DNA of 64,000 nucleotides from Nonomuraea aurantiaca (GCF_020215705.1 NZ_JAIWNB010000004.1:124001-188000); one strand, 5' to 3'; positions 47,171-56,566 are shown, counted from the first letter of the stretch. The notes: generated from the sequence alone by a model not told the origin. Translations and numbers: made by a program.

Positions 47171-48271
47171 ATGCGCTGGGACAACCTGCGCCTGGCCGAC
47201 TCCGGCCAGGACGATCCGGCCGTGCCGCTGTTCGCCCGCGGCGCGGTCACCCGCACGTTCGACACTCCCGAGTTCGAGGGGATGACCTTCTACGAGATCC
47301 AGGCCCGCTCGATCATCAACCGGGTGCCGGCGGTCAGCCGGGTCCCGTTCGAGCACACCATCAATCCCTATCGGGGCTGCGGCCACCGCTGCGTCTACTG
47401 CTTCGCCCGCAAGACCCACCAGTACCTCGACCTCGACGTCGGCGCCGATTTCGACTCGAAGATCGTGGTCAAGGTCAACGCCGCCGAGCTGGCCCGCAAG
47501 GAGCTGGCGGCGCCGCGTTGGCAGGGCGGCCCCATCGCCATGGGCACCAACGTCGACTGCTACCAGCGGGCCGAGGGCCGCTATCAGCTGATGCGCGGCA
47601 TCCTGGCCGCCCTGCGCGACGCCGCGAACCCGTTCTCGATCCTCACCAAGGGCACGCTCATCCTGCGCGATCTCGACCTGCTGACCGAGGCCGCCGAGGT
47701 CACCCAGGTGAGCGCCAGCGTGTCGGTCGGCTTCGTCGACCCCGGCGTGTGGCGCTCCGTCGAGCCCGGCACCCCCGCCCCGCGCCGGCGGCTGGAGGTC
47801 TGCGCCACACTCAACGACCACGGCATCTCCTGCGGCGTGCTGATGGCGCCGATCCTGCCGTACCTCACCGACTCCCCCGACCAGCTCGAACGCACCGTCA
47901 AGGAGATCGCCCAGGCGGGCGCCACCCACCTCGCGCCCATCGTCCTGCACCTGCGCCCCGGGGCGCGCGAGTGGTGGCTGGCGTGGCTGTCGCGCGAGCA
48001 CCCTCGGCTCGTGCCGCGCTATCTGGAGCTGTACGGAAGGGGCGCCTACGCTCCACAGGCCTACCAGCAGCGCATCACCGACCAGGTCAAGGAGCTGGCC
48101 CGACGCCACGGCGTCGGCCGGGCGACCGCGACTTCAGCCCGCCGCCTCCCACCCCGCCCCGGACCCGCCCCACAGGGCCGCCCCGAGCTCGCTTCAGAGG
48201 CCCGACCCGAGCCTGCTCCACAGGCCCGGCCCGACCCGACGGCGCGGCAGCTCAGCCTCCCCGGCCTCTGA
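47171..48271 (+). CDS. Rv2578c-family radical SAM protein
   Basis: 366 residues from the ATG at 47171. The radical SAM cluster motif is CGHRCVYC (Cys70, Cys74, Cys77) after TINPYRGC; then IAMGTNVDCYQRAEGRYQLMRGIL and ILTKGTLILRDLDLL, typical of the Rv2578c/SplB-like group once likened to spore photoproduct lyase. The LexA-like box suggests DNA-damage induction, fitting a repair role, but the reaction is not established. The C-terminal 50 residues are a Pro/Arg-rich repeat (APQGRPELASEARPEPAPQ) absent from the core family, and the gene's 3' end is duplicated downstream (48237-48300). Confidence 0.9.
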   Translation: MRWDNLRLADSGQDDPAVPLFARGAVTRTFDTPEFEGMTFYEIQARSIINRVPAVSRVPFEHTINPYRGCGHRCVYCFARKTHQYLDLDVGADFDSKIVVKVNAAELARKELAAPRWQGGPIAMGTNVDCYQRAEGRYQLMRGILAALRDAANPFSILTKGTLILRDLDLLTEAAEVTQVSASVSVGFVDPGVWRSVEPGTPAPRRRLEVCATLNDHGISCGVLMAPILPYLTDSPDQLERTVKEIAQAGATHLAPIVLHLRPGAREWWLAWLSREHPRLVPRYLELYGRGAYAPQAYQQRITDQVKELARRHGVGRATATSARRLPPRPGPAPQGRPELASEARPEPAPQARPDPTARQLSLPGL

Positions 48272-48327
48272 CGGGCGCGGCAGCTCGGCCTCTCCGGTCT
48301 GCCCGGGCGGCGGGTGAGTCAGCCGCG

Positions 48328-48367
48328 AATAAATCGCTGGCTGTGCGGTCGACGCGAGTGACATCAT
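48328..48367 (+). promoter_or_regulatory. Possible WhiB7-type promoter of ribosomal protection gene
   Basis: AT-rich AATAAAT (48328-48334) lies 3 bp before a -35-like TGGCTG (48338-48343); an 18-bp spacer leads to CATCAT (48362-48367). An AT stretch 3 bp before the -35 is the WhiB7 signature in mycobacteria. The -10 match is weak. Confidence 0.3.
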
Positions 48368-48403
48368 TGGGCCGTTTCCGACGCCGACCAGCAGGAGCAT
48401 GTG

Positions 48404-48514
48404 ATGCGGTGCCTCCGAGTCTCCCAGCGCCCCATTGGCACGAGAGTTCTCGAGGCTTCGACCACGCATGCACATCCTCAACATCGGCATCCTCGCGCAC
48501 GTAGACGCGGGTAA
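48404..48514 (+). CDS. Overlapping leader ORF (36 residues) of ribosomal protection gene
   Basis: Starts MRCLRVSQRPIGTRVLEAST at an ATG with GGAG 6 nt upstream, and ends in TAA at 48512-48514, 47 nt inside the next gene in a different frame. The downstream gene's own start has only a poor, distant ribosome site, so leader translation probably governs its expression. Arg and His-rich end. Conservation unknown. Confidence 0.45.
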   Translation: MRCLRVSQRPIGTRVLEASTTHAHPQHRHPRARRRG

Positions 48515-50501
48515 GACCAGCCTGACCGAGCGGCTGCTGTTCCGGACCGGCGCGATCGACCGGCTGGGCAGGGTCGACGACGGCAGCACACAGACCGACA
48601 GCGGGGCCATCGAGCGGCGCCGCGGCATCACCATCCGCACCGCCGTCGCCTCCTTCACCGTGGGCGACCTACGGGTCAACCTCATCGACACACCCGGCCA
48701 CGCCGACTTCGTGGCCGAGGTCGAACGCGCGCTCGGCGTGCTCGACGGCGCCGTGCTGGTGCTGTCGGCCGTCGAAGGGGTTCAGCCGCACTCGCGCCTG
48801 CTGATGAAGACGCTGCGCAGGCTGCGGGTGCCTACGCTGATCTTCGTCAACAAGATCGACCGGGCCGGGGCCCGGGAGCGGGAGTTGCTGGACGATATCC
48901 GGCGGTGGCTCTCGCCGTACACCGTCGCTTTGAACACCGTGGAAGAGATCGGCGGCCCGGATGCCCGTACGCGCCGCATCGTCGGCCCGGACGAGGCGGA
49001 CCGTTCCGGCGATTCCGTCAGGGGCGGCCAGGTGGCCGAGATGCTGGCCGAGCATGACGACGGCATCCTGGAGTCGCTCGTCGAGGGGCGGGCGCCGAGC
49101 GGCCCGCAGGTGTGGGCGGCGATGGCCCGGCAGTGCGCCGATGGGGTGCTGCATCCGGTGCTGTTCGGATCGGCGATGACCGGGCGGGGTGTCGGCGACC
49201 TGCTCGACGGGTTCCGGCTGCTGCCCGCCACGGCTGCGTCGGGCACGCACGCGTCGGGTGGGACGCTCGGGGCGACGGTGTTCGCGATCGAGCGGGGCGC
49301 CGCCGGGGAGAAGGTCGCCTATCTGCGGATGCGGTCCGGTGTGCTGCGGGCGCGGCAGCGGGTGCCCTTCCATCGCCTGCGCCGTGACGGGACGGTGGAG
49401 GAGTACGGGGGGCGGCCGACCGCGGTGCGCGTGGCCGGGTCGGCGGAGTCGCAGGCGGTGGCCGGGGACATCGCGAAGGTGTGGGGCGTGCCCGAGATCC
49501 GGGTCGGCGACCACCTCGGCACCCCGCCGGACAGCCGCCTAGACACCCCACCAGGCGATCAGCTCAGCATCCCACCAGCCAGCCAACCCGGCACCCCGCC
49601 AGGCAGCCGCCTCAGCGCCCCGCCAGGTGGCCACCCCGGCACCCCGCCCAAGGGCGCGCCCAAGAGTGGGCATTTCCCGGCGCCCAGCCTGGAGACGGTG
49701 GTCAGGCCGCGGATCCCCGGGCAGGAGGGCCGGCTGCATGCCGCGCTCGCCGCCCTGGCCGAGCAGGACCCGCTGATCGGCACCCGCGCCCTGCCCGGCG
49801 GCCGGACGTCCGTCCTCCTCTATGGGGAGGTGCAGAAGGAGGTCATCGCCGAGACGCTGGCCGCCGAGTTCGGGGTGGAGGCGGTGTTCGAGCCGACCAG
49901 GCCCGTCTATCTCGAACGGCCCGCGCGCCGGGCGGAAATCGTCGAGGAGATCGCGCGCCACGGCCGCGACGACTTCGTCGCCACCGTCGGCCTGCGGGTG
50001 GAGCCCGCCGCCATCGGGTCCGGCGTCGGATACCGGCTGGGCGTGGATCTGGGGTCGCTGCCGCTGGCCTTCCACCGGGCCATCGAGGACACCGTACGCG
50101 ACAAGCTGTCCGAGGGCCCGCACGGCTGGCCGGTCACCGACTGCCTGGTCACGCTGACCAGAACCGGTTATGCCAGCCCGATCACCACGGCGGCCGACTT
50201 CCGCGGGCGGACGACGAACGTGCTGCGGCGGGCGCTGCGCCAGGCGGGCACCCGGGTGTACGAGCCGTGCAACCGCTTCGAGCTGGAGGTGCCGCCGGAG
50301 TCGCTGAGCGCGGCGACCGTACGGCTGGCGGCCCTGGGCGGCGTGGTGGCCGATGCCGTACGGCGGGAGGCGGTGTGGCTGGTCAGCGGTGACATCCCGG
50401 CCGTGGCGGTGCGCGAGTTCGAGCTGGCACTGCCCGGCCTCTCACATGGCGAGGGCGTGTGGTGGTCGCAGCCCTTCGGTGACCGTCCCGCTCGAAGGTA
50501 A
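48468..50501 (+). CDS. Tet(M)/Tet(O)/OtrA-family ribosomal protection protein
   Basis: 677 residues from the ATG at 48468 (MHILNIGILAHVDAGKTSLTE); a TTG at 48435 would add 11 unlikely residues. GTPase motifs: G1 AHVDAGKT, G2 RGITI, G3 DTPGH, G4 NKID. EF-G-like domains follow to the C-terminus (SGDIPAVAVREFELALPGLSHGEGVW). The family removes tetracycline from the ribosome; actinobacterial versions may also protect against self-made or other drugs. A 24-bp repeat inserts about 50 residues at the domain II/III junction. Upstream lie a leader ORF and a possible WhiB7-type promoter, suggesting drug induction. Confidence 0.93.
   Translation: MHILNIGILAHVDAGKTSLTERLLFRTGAIDRLGRVDDGSTQTDSGAIERRRGITIRTAVASFTVGDLRVNLIDTPGHADFVAEVERALGVLDGAVLVLSAVEGVQPHSRLLMKTLRRLRVPTLIFVNKIDRAGARERELLDDIRRWLSPYTVALNTVEEIGGPDARTRRIVGPDEADRSGDSVRGGQVAEMLAEHDDGILESLVEGRAPSGPQVWAAMARQCADGVLHPVLFGSAMTGRGVGDLLDGFRLLPATAASGTHASGGTLGATVFAIERGAAGEKVAYLRMRSGVLRARQRVPFHRLRRDGTVEEYGGRPTAVRVAGSAESQAVAGDIAKVWGVPEIRVGDHLGTPPDSRLDTPPGDQLSIPPASQPGTPPGSRLSAPPGGHPGTPPKGAPKSGHFPAPSLETVVRPRIPGQEGRLHAALAALAEQDPLIGTRALPGGRTSVLLYGEVQKEVIAETLAAEFGVEAVFEPTRPVYLERPARRAEIVEEIARHGRDDFVATVGLRVEPAAIGSGVGYRLGVDLGSLPLAFHRAIEDTVRDKLSEGPHGWPVTDCLVTLTRTGYASPITTAADFRGRTTNVLRRALRQAGTRVYEPCNRFELEVPPESLSAATVRLAALGGVVADAVRREAVWLVSGDIPAVAVREFELALPGLSHGEGVWWSQPFGDRPARR
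49518..49661 (+). repeat. In-frame 24-bp tandem repeat, six copies
   Basis: Six contiguous units of 24 bp encode variants of GTPPGSRL (for example GTPPDSRL, DTPPGDQL, SAPPGGHP) within the ribosomal protection protein. Confidence 0.95.
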
Positions 50502-50613
50502 CGATAGGTCACCACTTGTCCGCAGACAGTTACCTCACATGTCGGTTTTCTCCCGGAAATGGGTACTAAGGCGGTTGATGTACTTATCCCACATCATTCG
50601 TTCAGGGGGAACC

Positions 50614-50742
50614 ATGGCTCAGACGAACAAGAAGCCGGCCGCCAAGACCGGCAAGACCAAGAAACAGACGACCAAGCCCGCCCGCCAGGACAAGGACCTC
50701 AAGGACGCCAAGAAGGAGCCCAGGAAGCCGGACGTGGCTTGA
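50614..50742 (+). CDS. Small lysine-rich basic protein (42 residues)
   Basis: Begins MAQTNKKPAAKTGKTKKQTT after AGGGGGA; 12 of 42 residues are Lys, in a genome that strongly prefers Arg. No hydrophobic segment; predicted disordered. It could bind nucleic acid or be a ribosome-associated peptide. It sits alone between the ribosomal protection gene and a strong terminator. Function unknown. Confidence 0.65.
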   Translation: MAQTNKKPAAKTGKTKKQTTKPARQDKDLKDAKKEPRKPDVA

Positions 50743-50753
50743 CGCGGTGAAAG

Positions 50754-50791
50754 GATCAGGCAGCCGCGGCCGGAGTCCCGGCTGCCTGATC
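50754..50791 (+). terminator. Strong hairpin terminator
   Basis: GATCAGGCAGCCG (50754-50766) and CGGCTGCCTGATC (50779-50791), a perfect 13-bp stem, between the lysine-rich gene and the tricorn protease gene. Confidence 0.75.
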
Positions 50792-50802
50792 ACGGAGCAC
50801 AC

Positions 50803-53800
50803 ATGTCCGCCTACTTGCGCTTCCCCTCCATCTTCCAGGACGTGGTCGTCTTCGCGGCCGAGGACGACCTGTGGATGGTCTCCGCCCTCGGGGGGCGCGC
50901 CTTCCGCCTGACCGCCGGGCTCGCCGAGGCCGGCTACCCGCGCATCTCGCCGCGCGGCGACCAGCTCGCCTTCGTCGGGCGCGAGGAGGGCCCGGAAGAG
51001 GTGTACGTCATGCCCGCCGACGGGGGCGCGGCCCGGCGGGTCACCTATCACGGAGCCCGCTGCGCCGTGACCGGCTGGGACCCCGAGGGCCGCATCCTGT
51101 ACGCCAGCGACGAGTGCCAGCCGTTCGAGGGCCGCAAGTGGCTGCACCGGGTCGCGCCGGGCGGCATACCGCACCGCCTGCCGTACGGGCCGGCGAACTC
51201 CATCGCCCACGGCCCCCGCACCATGATCGTCCTGGGGCGCAACACCGCCGATCCCGCGCGCTGGAAGAGGTACCGCGGCGGCACCGTCGGCGACCTGTGG
51301 ATCGACCCCGACGGCGAAGGCCGCTTCCGCCGGCTCATCCGGCTGCCCGGCAACCTGGCCTCCCCCTGCTGGAGCGGTGACCGCGTCTGCTTCCTGTCCG
51401 ACCACGAGGGCGTCGGCAACGTGTACTCCTGCACTCCGGAAGGCGACGACCTGCGCAAGCACACCCACCACGACGACTACTACGCGCGCAATCTGTCCGG
51501 TGGCGGCCACCGCCTCGTCTACCACGCGGGCGCCGACCTCTACCTGCTCGATCCCGGGGACGCGCCCCAGCGGATCGACGTACGGCTGGCCAGCTCCAGG
51601 ACCCAGCGCAACCGCAGGTTCGTGGAGGCCGACGACTATCTCGAGGGCGCCACGCTCACTCCCGACGGCAGCGCCCTGGCCGTCACCGCGCGCGGCAAGG
51701 CGTACACCATGGCCGGTTGGGAAGGGCCGGTCCGGCAGCACGGCGAGCCCGACGGCGTCCGCTACCGCTTCCTGACCTTCCTCAACGACGGCCGCCGCCT
51801 CATCGCCGCCGCCAGCGACGACGGCGACGAGGAACAGCTGGTCATCCTCGGCGACCCGGCCGCCCCGGCGATCGCCCGGCTCGGGCGCATCACCGCGCTC
51901 GTACCCGATCCCGCCCACGACCGCGTCGCCGTGACCAACCACCGCGACGAGCTGCACCTCGTCGATCTGGACACCGGGCGGGCCGTGCTCGTCGAGGCCA
52001 ACCCGCACGGCCCGCCGGCGGACCCCGCCTGGTCGCACGACGGCCATTGGCTCGCGTACGCCACCCCGCTGAACGCCCACACCGCCGCGATCATGCTGCA
52101 CCACCCCGCGACCGGCGAGACCGTCGCCGCCACCGAGCCCCTGCTCGAGGACTCCCGTCCCGCCTTCGACCCGCGCGGCCGCTACCTCTACTTCATCGGC
52201 CAGCGCGTCTTCTCCCCCGTCTACGACCAGCTCCAGTTCGACCTCGGCTTCCCCCTCGGCACCCGTCCCTACGCCATCGCGCTGCGACGGGACGTCCCCG
52301 ACCCGTTCGTCCCGAACCCCCGGCCCCTGGGAGCGAAGGACGAGGAGGAGGAAGAGGAGGAGGGGGAGCCCGAGCCGCTGCGCGTCGACCTTGAGGGCCT
52401 GGCCCGCCGCGTCACCGCGTTCCCCCTGCCGGAAGGCCGCTACGAGCGCGTCGCCGGGCTGCCGGGCAAGGCCCTCATCCTCAGCAGCCCGCTGCAGGGC
52501 GAGAGCATCCTGGACCTCTACGACTTCACCAAGGGTGAGGGCGAGACCTTCGCCCGCGGCGTCAGCGACTTCGAGCTGGGCCGCGATCACAAGACGCTCC
52601 TGTACCGGGCGGGCGACCGGCTGCGCGTGCTGAAGGCCACCGAGACGCCCGACGACGACGGCGACACCCCGGGCCGCGAGAGCGGGTGGATCGACCTGTC
52701 CCGGATCAAGGTGTCGGTCTGCCCGGCGGCGGAATGGCGGCAGATGTTCCGCGAGGCGTGGCGCCTGCAGCTCGAGAACTTCTGGACCGAGGACATGGCC
52801 GGCGTCGACTGGCACGCCGTCTACGAGCGCTACCTGCCGCTCGTCGAACGCGTCAGCACCCGCGGCGAATTCTCCGACCTGCTGTGGGAGCTCCATGGGG
52901 AGCTGGCCACCAGTCACGCCTACGAGAGCGGCGGCGAGTACCGGCCGGGCCCCGACTACACCCAGGGCAAGCTCGGCGTCGATTGGGACCACCGCGACGG
53001 CGTCTACCACATCGGCGCCATCGTCACCGGCGACCCGTGGAACCCCGAGGCCACCTCGCCGCTCAACCGGATCGGCCTGGACGTACGGCCGGGCGACGCG
53101 GTCCTGGCCATCAACGGCGCCCCCATCGGCGAGACCGCCACCCCCAACGAACGCCTGGTCAACCAGGCCGACGAGGAGGTCGAGCTCACCCTGCGCCGGG
53201 GCGAGCGCGTCTTCACCGCCGTCGTCCGCGCCATCGCCGACGAGGGGCCCGCCCGGTATCGCGACTGGGTCAACCTCAACCGCGCCCGCTGCCATCAGCG
53301 CTCGGACGGCCGCGTCGGATATGTGCACATTCCCGATATGGGCACCGAGGGGTTCGCCGAGTTCCACCGCGGCTTCCTGGCCGAGCACGACCGTGAGGCG
53401 CTCATCGTCGACGTCCGCTTCAACGGCGGCGGCAACGTCTCGGCGCTGCTGCTGGAGAAGCTGGCCCGCCGCCGACTCGGCTACGACTATCCCCGCTGGG
53501 GCGATCCCGAGCCCTACCCGCCGGAGTCGACGCGGGGCCCGCTGGTCGCCATCACCAACGAATGGGCCGGCTCCGACGGCGACATCTTCAGCCACACCTT
53601 CAAGCTGCGCGGCCTCGGCCCGCTCGTCGGCAAGCGAACCTGGGGCGGGGTCATCGGCATCTGGCCGCGGCACCGGCTGGCCGACGGCACCGTCACCACA
53701 CAGCCAGAGTTCTCCTTCGCCTTCGACGACGTCGGCTGGCAGGTCGAGAACTACGGCACGGACCCGGACATCGAGATCGACATCACCCCGCAGGACTACG

Positions 53801-53913
53801 CGGCGGGCACGGACACCCAGCTAGAGAAGGCCATCGACGTGATACTCGGGCTGCTGGCCGAACACCCCCCACACACTCCGGATCCAACACATCGGCCACG
53901 GATGCAACCTTAA
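50803..53913 (+). CDS. Tricorn protease homologue (S41 family)
   Basis: 1036 residues, full length. N-terminal beta-propellers ([39 protein letters not shown] and similar blades), an acidic run of Glu near residue 510 between propellers, then the C1 helical domain, a PDZ domain ([23 protein letters not shown]) and the C2 protease domain. Catalytic Ser924 is in [10 protein letters not shown] and His705 in ELATSHAY. Tricorn degrades peptides released by the proteasome in the cytoplasm. GGAG lies 5 nt before the ATG. Monocistronic, after a strong terminator. Confidence 0.94.
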   Translation: MSAYLRFPSIFQDVVVFAAEDDLWMVSALGGRAFRLTAGLAEAGYPRISPRGDQLAFVGREEGPEEVYVMPADGGAARRVTYHGARCAVTGWDPEGRILYASDECQPFEGRKWLHRVAPGGIPHRLPYGPANSIAHGPRTMIVLGRNTADPARWKRYRGGTVGDLWIDPDGEGRFRRLIRLPGNLASPCWSGDRVCFLSDHEGVGNVYSCTPEGDDLRKHTHHDDYYARNLSGGGHRLVYHAGADLYLLDPGDAPQRIDVRLASSRTQRNRRFVEADDYLEGATLTPDGSALAVTARGKAYTMAGWEGPVRQHGEPDGVRYRFLTFLNDGRRLIAAASDDGDEEQLVILGDPAAPAIARLGRITALVPDPAHDRVAVTNHRDELHLVDLDTGRAVLVEANPHGPPADPAWSHDGHWLAYATPLNAHTAAIMLHHPATGETVAATEPLLEDSRPAFDPRGRYLYFIGQRVFSPVYDQLQFDLGFPLGTRPYAIALRRDVPDPFVPNPRPLGAKDEEEEEEEGEPEPLRVDLEGLARRVTAFPLPEGRYERVAGLPGKALILSSPLQGESILDLYDFTKGEGETFARGVSDFELGRDHKTLLYRAGDRLRVLKATETPDDDGDTPGRESGWIDLSRIKVSVCPAAEWRQMFREAWRLQLENFWTEDMAGVDWHAVYERYLPLVERVSTRGEFSDLLWELHGELATSHAYESGGEYRPGPDYTQGKLGVDWDHRDGVYHIGAIVTGDPWNPEATSPLNRIGLDVRPGDAVLAINGAPIGETATPNERLVNQADEEVELTLRRGERVFTAVVRAIADEGPARYRDWVNLNRARCHQRSDGRVGYVHIPDMGTEGFAEFHRGFLAEHDREALIVDVRFNGGGNVSALLLEKLARRRLGYDYPRWGDPEPYPPESTRGPLVAITNEWAGSDGDIFSHTFKLRGLGPLVGKRTWGGVIGIWPRHRLADGTVTTQPEFSFAFDDVGWQVENYGTDPDIEIDITPQDYAAGTDTQLEKAIDVILGLLAEHPPHTPDPTHRPRMQP

Positions 53914-54069
53914 GAGGATTTGCAACGTCTATAGATCATGCGTGGGGTTAGTCCTCGGGGATGGACAGGACACTCCACCGAAGCGGGACAATAAGCCGGT
54001 GGCGAATTCGCACAGATCGCCACTGGCCACTTGTGTAGTGACACTCTCGGTTCAAGGGGGACTTCTCAG

Positions 54070-55434
54070 GTGCGCGCACTGGCACGCAAGGGCAGGTCGG
54101 CGATGGTCCGGCTGTACAAGGGCTACAACCGCCGCAAGGTGCGCAAGGCGCCGCCGCCGTCCACGGACAAGGTCAGGATTCTGATCCTGCACGCGTACGG
54201 CATGGGCGGCACGATCAGGACCGTCTTCAACCTCGCCAGTTATCTGGCCGAGAACCACGACGTGGAGATCGTCAGCATCCTGAAGGAGGCCGAGGAGCCC
54301 TTCTTCCCGATCGACCCGCGGGTCAAGTTCCGCTTCCTGGACGACCGGCTGAACCCCGGCCCGGACCCGGTACGCGCCATGCTGTCGAAGAGGCCGAGCA
54401 AGCTCATCCCGCCGGAGGAGTCGGCGTATCACCGCTTCAACCTGTGGACCGACCTCAAGCTGGCCCGCTACATCCGCTCGCTCGACACCGGGATCCTCAT
54501 CTCCACCAGGCCCGGCCTCAACCTGGCGATGGCCCAGTTAGCGCTGCCGAGCGTCATCACCATCGGCCAGGAGCACGTCGCGCTGCGCACCCAGCCGGAG
54601 GCGGTGCAGGAGCTGATCAAGTGGCGCTACCGCCGCTTCGACGCCCTGGCCACCCTCACCAAGGCCGACCTGCGCGACTATCGCGCCGCCCTGCCCAAGA
54701 AGCCGAAGCGGCTGATCCGCATCCCGAACGCCGTGCCGCCGATGACCGGCGACGTGGCCAAGCTCGACTCCAAGGTCGTCATCGCCGTCGGCAGGCTGAC
54801 CCGCCTCAAGGGCTTCCACCGGCTCATCGTCGCCTGGGAAGAGGTCGCCAAGACCCACCCCGACTGGAAGCTGCGCATCTTCGGCGCCGGTCCCCAGGAG
54901 GACAACCTGCGCCAGCAGGTGATCGACGCGGGTCTGGAAGGCCAGATCGAGCTGCCCGGCGCCACCTCCGACGTCGGCGCCGAGCTGGAGAAGGCGTCCG
55001 TCTTCGTGCTCAGCTCGCGCCACGAGGGCTTCCCGATGACCATCCTGGAGGCCATGGCCAAGGGGCTGGCCATCGTCAGCTTCAACAGCCCGCACGGGCC
55101 CAAGGAAATGATCACCGACGAGGTCGACGGGCTGCTGGTCAAGCCGCGTACCAACGCCAACCTCGCTACCTCGCTCCTGCGCGTCATCGAGGACGAGGAG
55201 CTGCGCCGCCGCCTGGCGGCCGGGGCGCTGGAGACGGCGCACACGTACGACGTGGACGTCATCGGCGCGCAGTGGGACGCCCTGTTCGAGGAGCTCCTGG
55301 CCCGCCGCAACGGCACCTACGTCAAGCCGACGCCGGTGGCCCCCGCGGAACCGGCCTCGGCATCGCCGGCACCGGCGCCCGCGGAGTCCGCACCGGCGCC
55401 GGCCGAGCCCGCGCGCACTCCGCGGTCCTCCTGA
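54070..55434 (+). CDS. Glycosyltransferase family 4 protein
   Basis: 454 residues from the GTG at 54070 (GGGGGA 8 nt upstream). Two Rossmann-like domains: donor-site motifs VVIAVGRLTRLKGFHRLI and the E-x7-E block HEGFPMTILEAMAKG near residue 320. The N-terminal 35 residues are basic (KGRSAMVRLYKGYNRRKVRK), suggesting membrane association. The final 40 residues are a Pro/Ala/Glu repeat. GT4 enzymes use nucleotide sugars for polysaccharide, teichoic acid or glycolipid synthesis; acceptor unknown. Confidence 0.9.
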   Translation: MRALARKGRSAMVRLYKGYNRRKVRKAPPPSTDKVRILILHAYGMGGTIRTVFNLASYLAENHDVEIVSILKEAEEPFFPIDPRVKFRFLDDRLNPGPDPVRAMLSKRPSKLIPPEESAYHRFNLWTDLKLARYIRSLDTGILISTRPGLNLAMAQLALPSVITIGQEHVALRTQPEAVQELIKWRYRRFDALATLTKADLRDYRAALPKKPKRLIRIPNAVPPMTGDVAKLDSKVVIAVGRLTRLKGFHRLIVAWEEVAKTHPDWKLRIFGAGPQEDNLRQQVIDAGLEGQIELPGATSDVGAELEKASVFVLSSRHEGFPMTILEAMAKGLAIVSFNSPHGPKEMITDEVDGLLVKPRTNANLATSLLRVIEDEELRRRLAAGALETAHTYDVDVIGAQWDALFEELLARRNGTYVKPTPVAPAEPASASPAPAPAESAPAPAEPARTPRSS

Positions 55435-55514
55435 CGGCTGACGACTGACCGCTGACCGCTGACGACTGACCGCTGACGACTGACCGCTGACGGCTGACGG
55501 CTGACGACTGACGG
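55431..55514 (+). repeat. 7-bp tandem repeat, twelve copies
   Basis: Twelve contiguous units of CTGACNR (CTGACGG, CTGACGA, CTGACCG), exactly 84 bp. The first unit contains the glycosyltransferase stop codon; every unit carries TGA in the same relative position, and 7-bp phasing places stops in all three forward frames. Confidence 0.95.
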
Positions 55515-55613
55515 CCGGTTGACGACGTCCGCGCCCCCGATCGTTCCGGGCGGACGTCACAGGGCCGACTGTCAGGGCCGGTCAGGGCGTTCAGGTACGG
55601 CTCGTCAGTGCGG

Positions 55614-56519
55614 TCAGGTGCGGCTCGTCAGCTCGACCGGCTCCGCGATGACGTCCACCAGCGCCCCGTTGCGGTGCACCGTGATCGGCAGGGGCCGCCC
55701 GATCGCCTCGGCGAACATCAGCCGCTGCAGGCTCTGCGCGTCGCCCACCGGATGGCGGTCCGCGCTCAGCACCAGATCCCCCGCCCGCAGGCCGGCCCGG
55801 TCGGCGGGCGATCCGGACATCACCTCCACCACCCGCAGCGCGCTGTCCTGGCCGGTCCGCCGCCGCAGCGGCTCGCCCAGCGGCGCCGGTGAGGTCACCA
55901 GCCCGAGGTAGGCCCGCCGTACCCGGCCGTCCTTGATCAGCGTGGCGATGATCGCCCGCGTCGTGCTGTTGACCGGCACGGCCAGGCCCACGCCGACACC
56001 GGCCACGGCCGTGTTGACGCCGACCACCCGCGCCCGCGAGTCGGCCAGCGCTCCTCCCGAGTTGCCGGGGTTCAGGGCCGCGTCGGTCTGGATCACGTCC
56101 TCGATGAGGCGTACGGCCTGACCGCTCCGCGCCGGTAACGACCGTCCCAGTCCCGACACCACGCCGGCCGTCACCGAACCGGCCAGCCCCAGCGGGCTGC
56201 CCACCGCCACCACGAGCTGTCCCACCACCAGTTCGTCGCTGTCGCCCAGGACGGCGGGCTCGGGCGTGGGCACCTGCGCCCTGATCACCGCCAGATCCGA
56301 CAGCGGATCGCGCCCCACCACCAGGAACTCACCCGACGACCCGTCGGCGAACGCCACCGTGCCCGCCCTCGACGAGCCCACCACGTGCGCGTTCGTCAGC
56401 AGGAACCCGTCGGCCGTGAAGACCACCGCCGACCCGCTGCCCCGGTCCACCCGCACGCTGGCCACCCTCGGCAGCAGCTCGGCCGCCACCGAGGAGACGA
56501 CGCGGGAGTAATCATCCAT
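55614..56519 (-). CDS. HtrA/DegP-like trypsin-type serine protease with PDZ domain
   Basis: 301 residues from the ATG at 56519 (GAAGGG 7 nt upstream). Catalytic triad His45 (LLTNAHVV), Asp75 (DPLSDLAVI) and Ser154 (LNPGNSGGAL); PDZ domain from about residue 215 (VVEVMSGSPADRAGLRAGDLVLSADRHPV). HtrA proteases normally have a signal or membrane anchor for envelope quality control; this protein starts almost at the protease fold and has neither, so it should be cytoplasmic. An 11-bp inverted repeat sits in its promoter. Confidence 0.9.
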   Translation of the reverse strand: MDDYSRVVSSVAAELLPRVASVRVDRGSGSAVVFTADGFLLTNAHVVGSSRAGTVAFADGSSGEFLVVGRDPLSDLAVIRAQVPTPEPAVLGDSDELVVGQLVVAVGSPLGLAGSVTAGVVSGLGRSLPARSGQAVRLIEDVIQTDAALNPGNSGGALADSRARVVGVNTAVAGVGVGLAVPVNSTTRAIIATLIKDGRVRRAYLGLVTSPAPLGEPLRRRTGQDSALRVVEVMSGSPADRAGLRAGDLVLSADRHPVGDAQSLQRLMFAEAIGRPLPITVHRNGALVDVIAEPVELTSRT

Positions 56520-56529
56520 GACGACACCC

Positions 56530-56566
56530 TTCTCAGTTGCTTACATCATTACTCCGCAACTGAGAA
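56530..56566. promoter_or_regulatory. Long inverted repeat before HtrA-like gene
   Basis: TTCTCAGTTGC (56530-56540) and GCAACTGAGAA (56556-56566): 11-bp perfect arms, 15-bp spacer. The inner AGTTGC...GCAACT resembles MarR-family operators. It is not the HspR (HAIR) sequence. Confidence 0.65.

Noticed and set aside
50602..53673. A 1023-codon open frame on the minus strand opposite the tricorn protease gene
   Set aside because: It is the antisense shadow typical of very GC-rich genes: composition is Val/Gly/Arg/Asp-rich, it has no family motif, and the plus strand carries an unmistakable tricorn protein.
55431..55514. CRISPR-like array
   Set aside because: Units are 7 bp and contiguous with no spacers; it is a simple tandem repeat.
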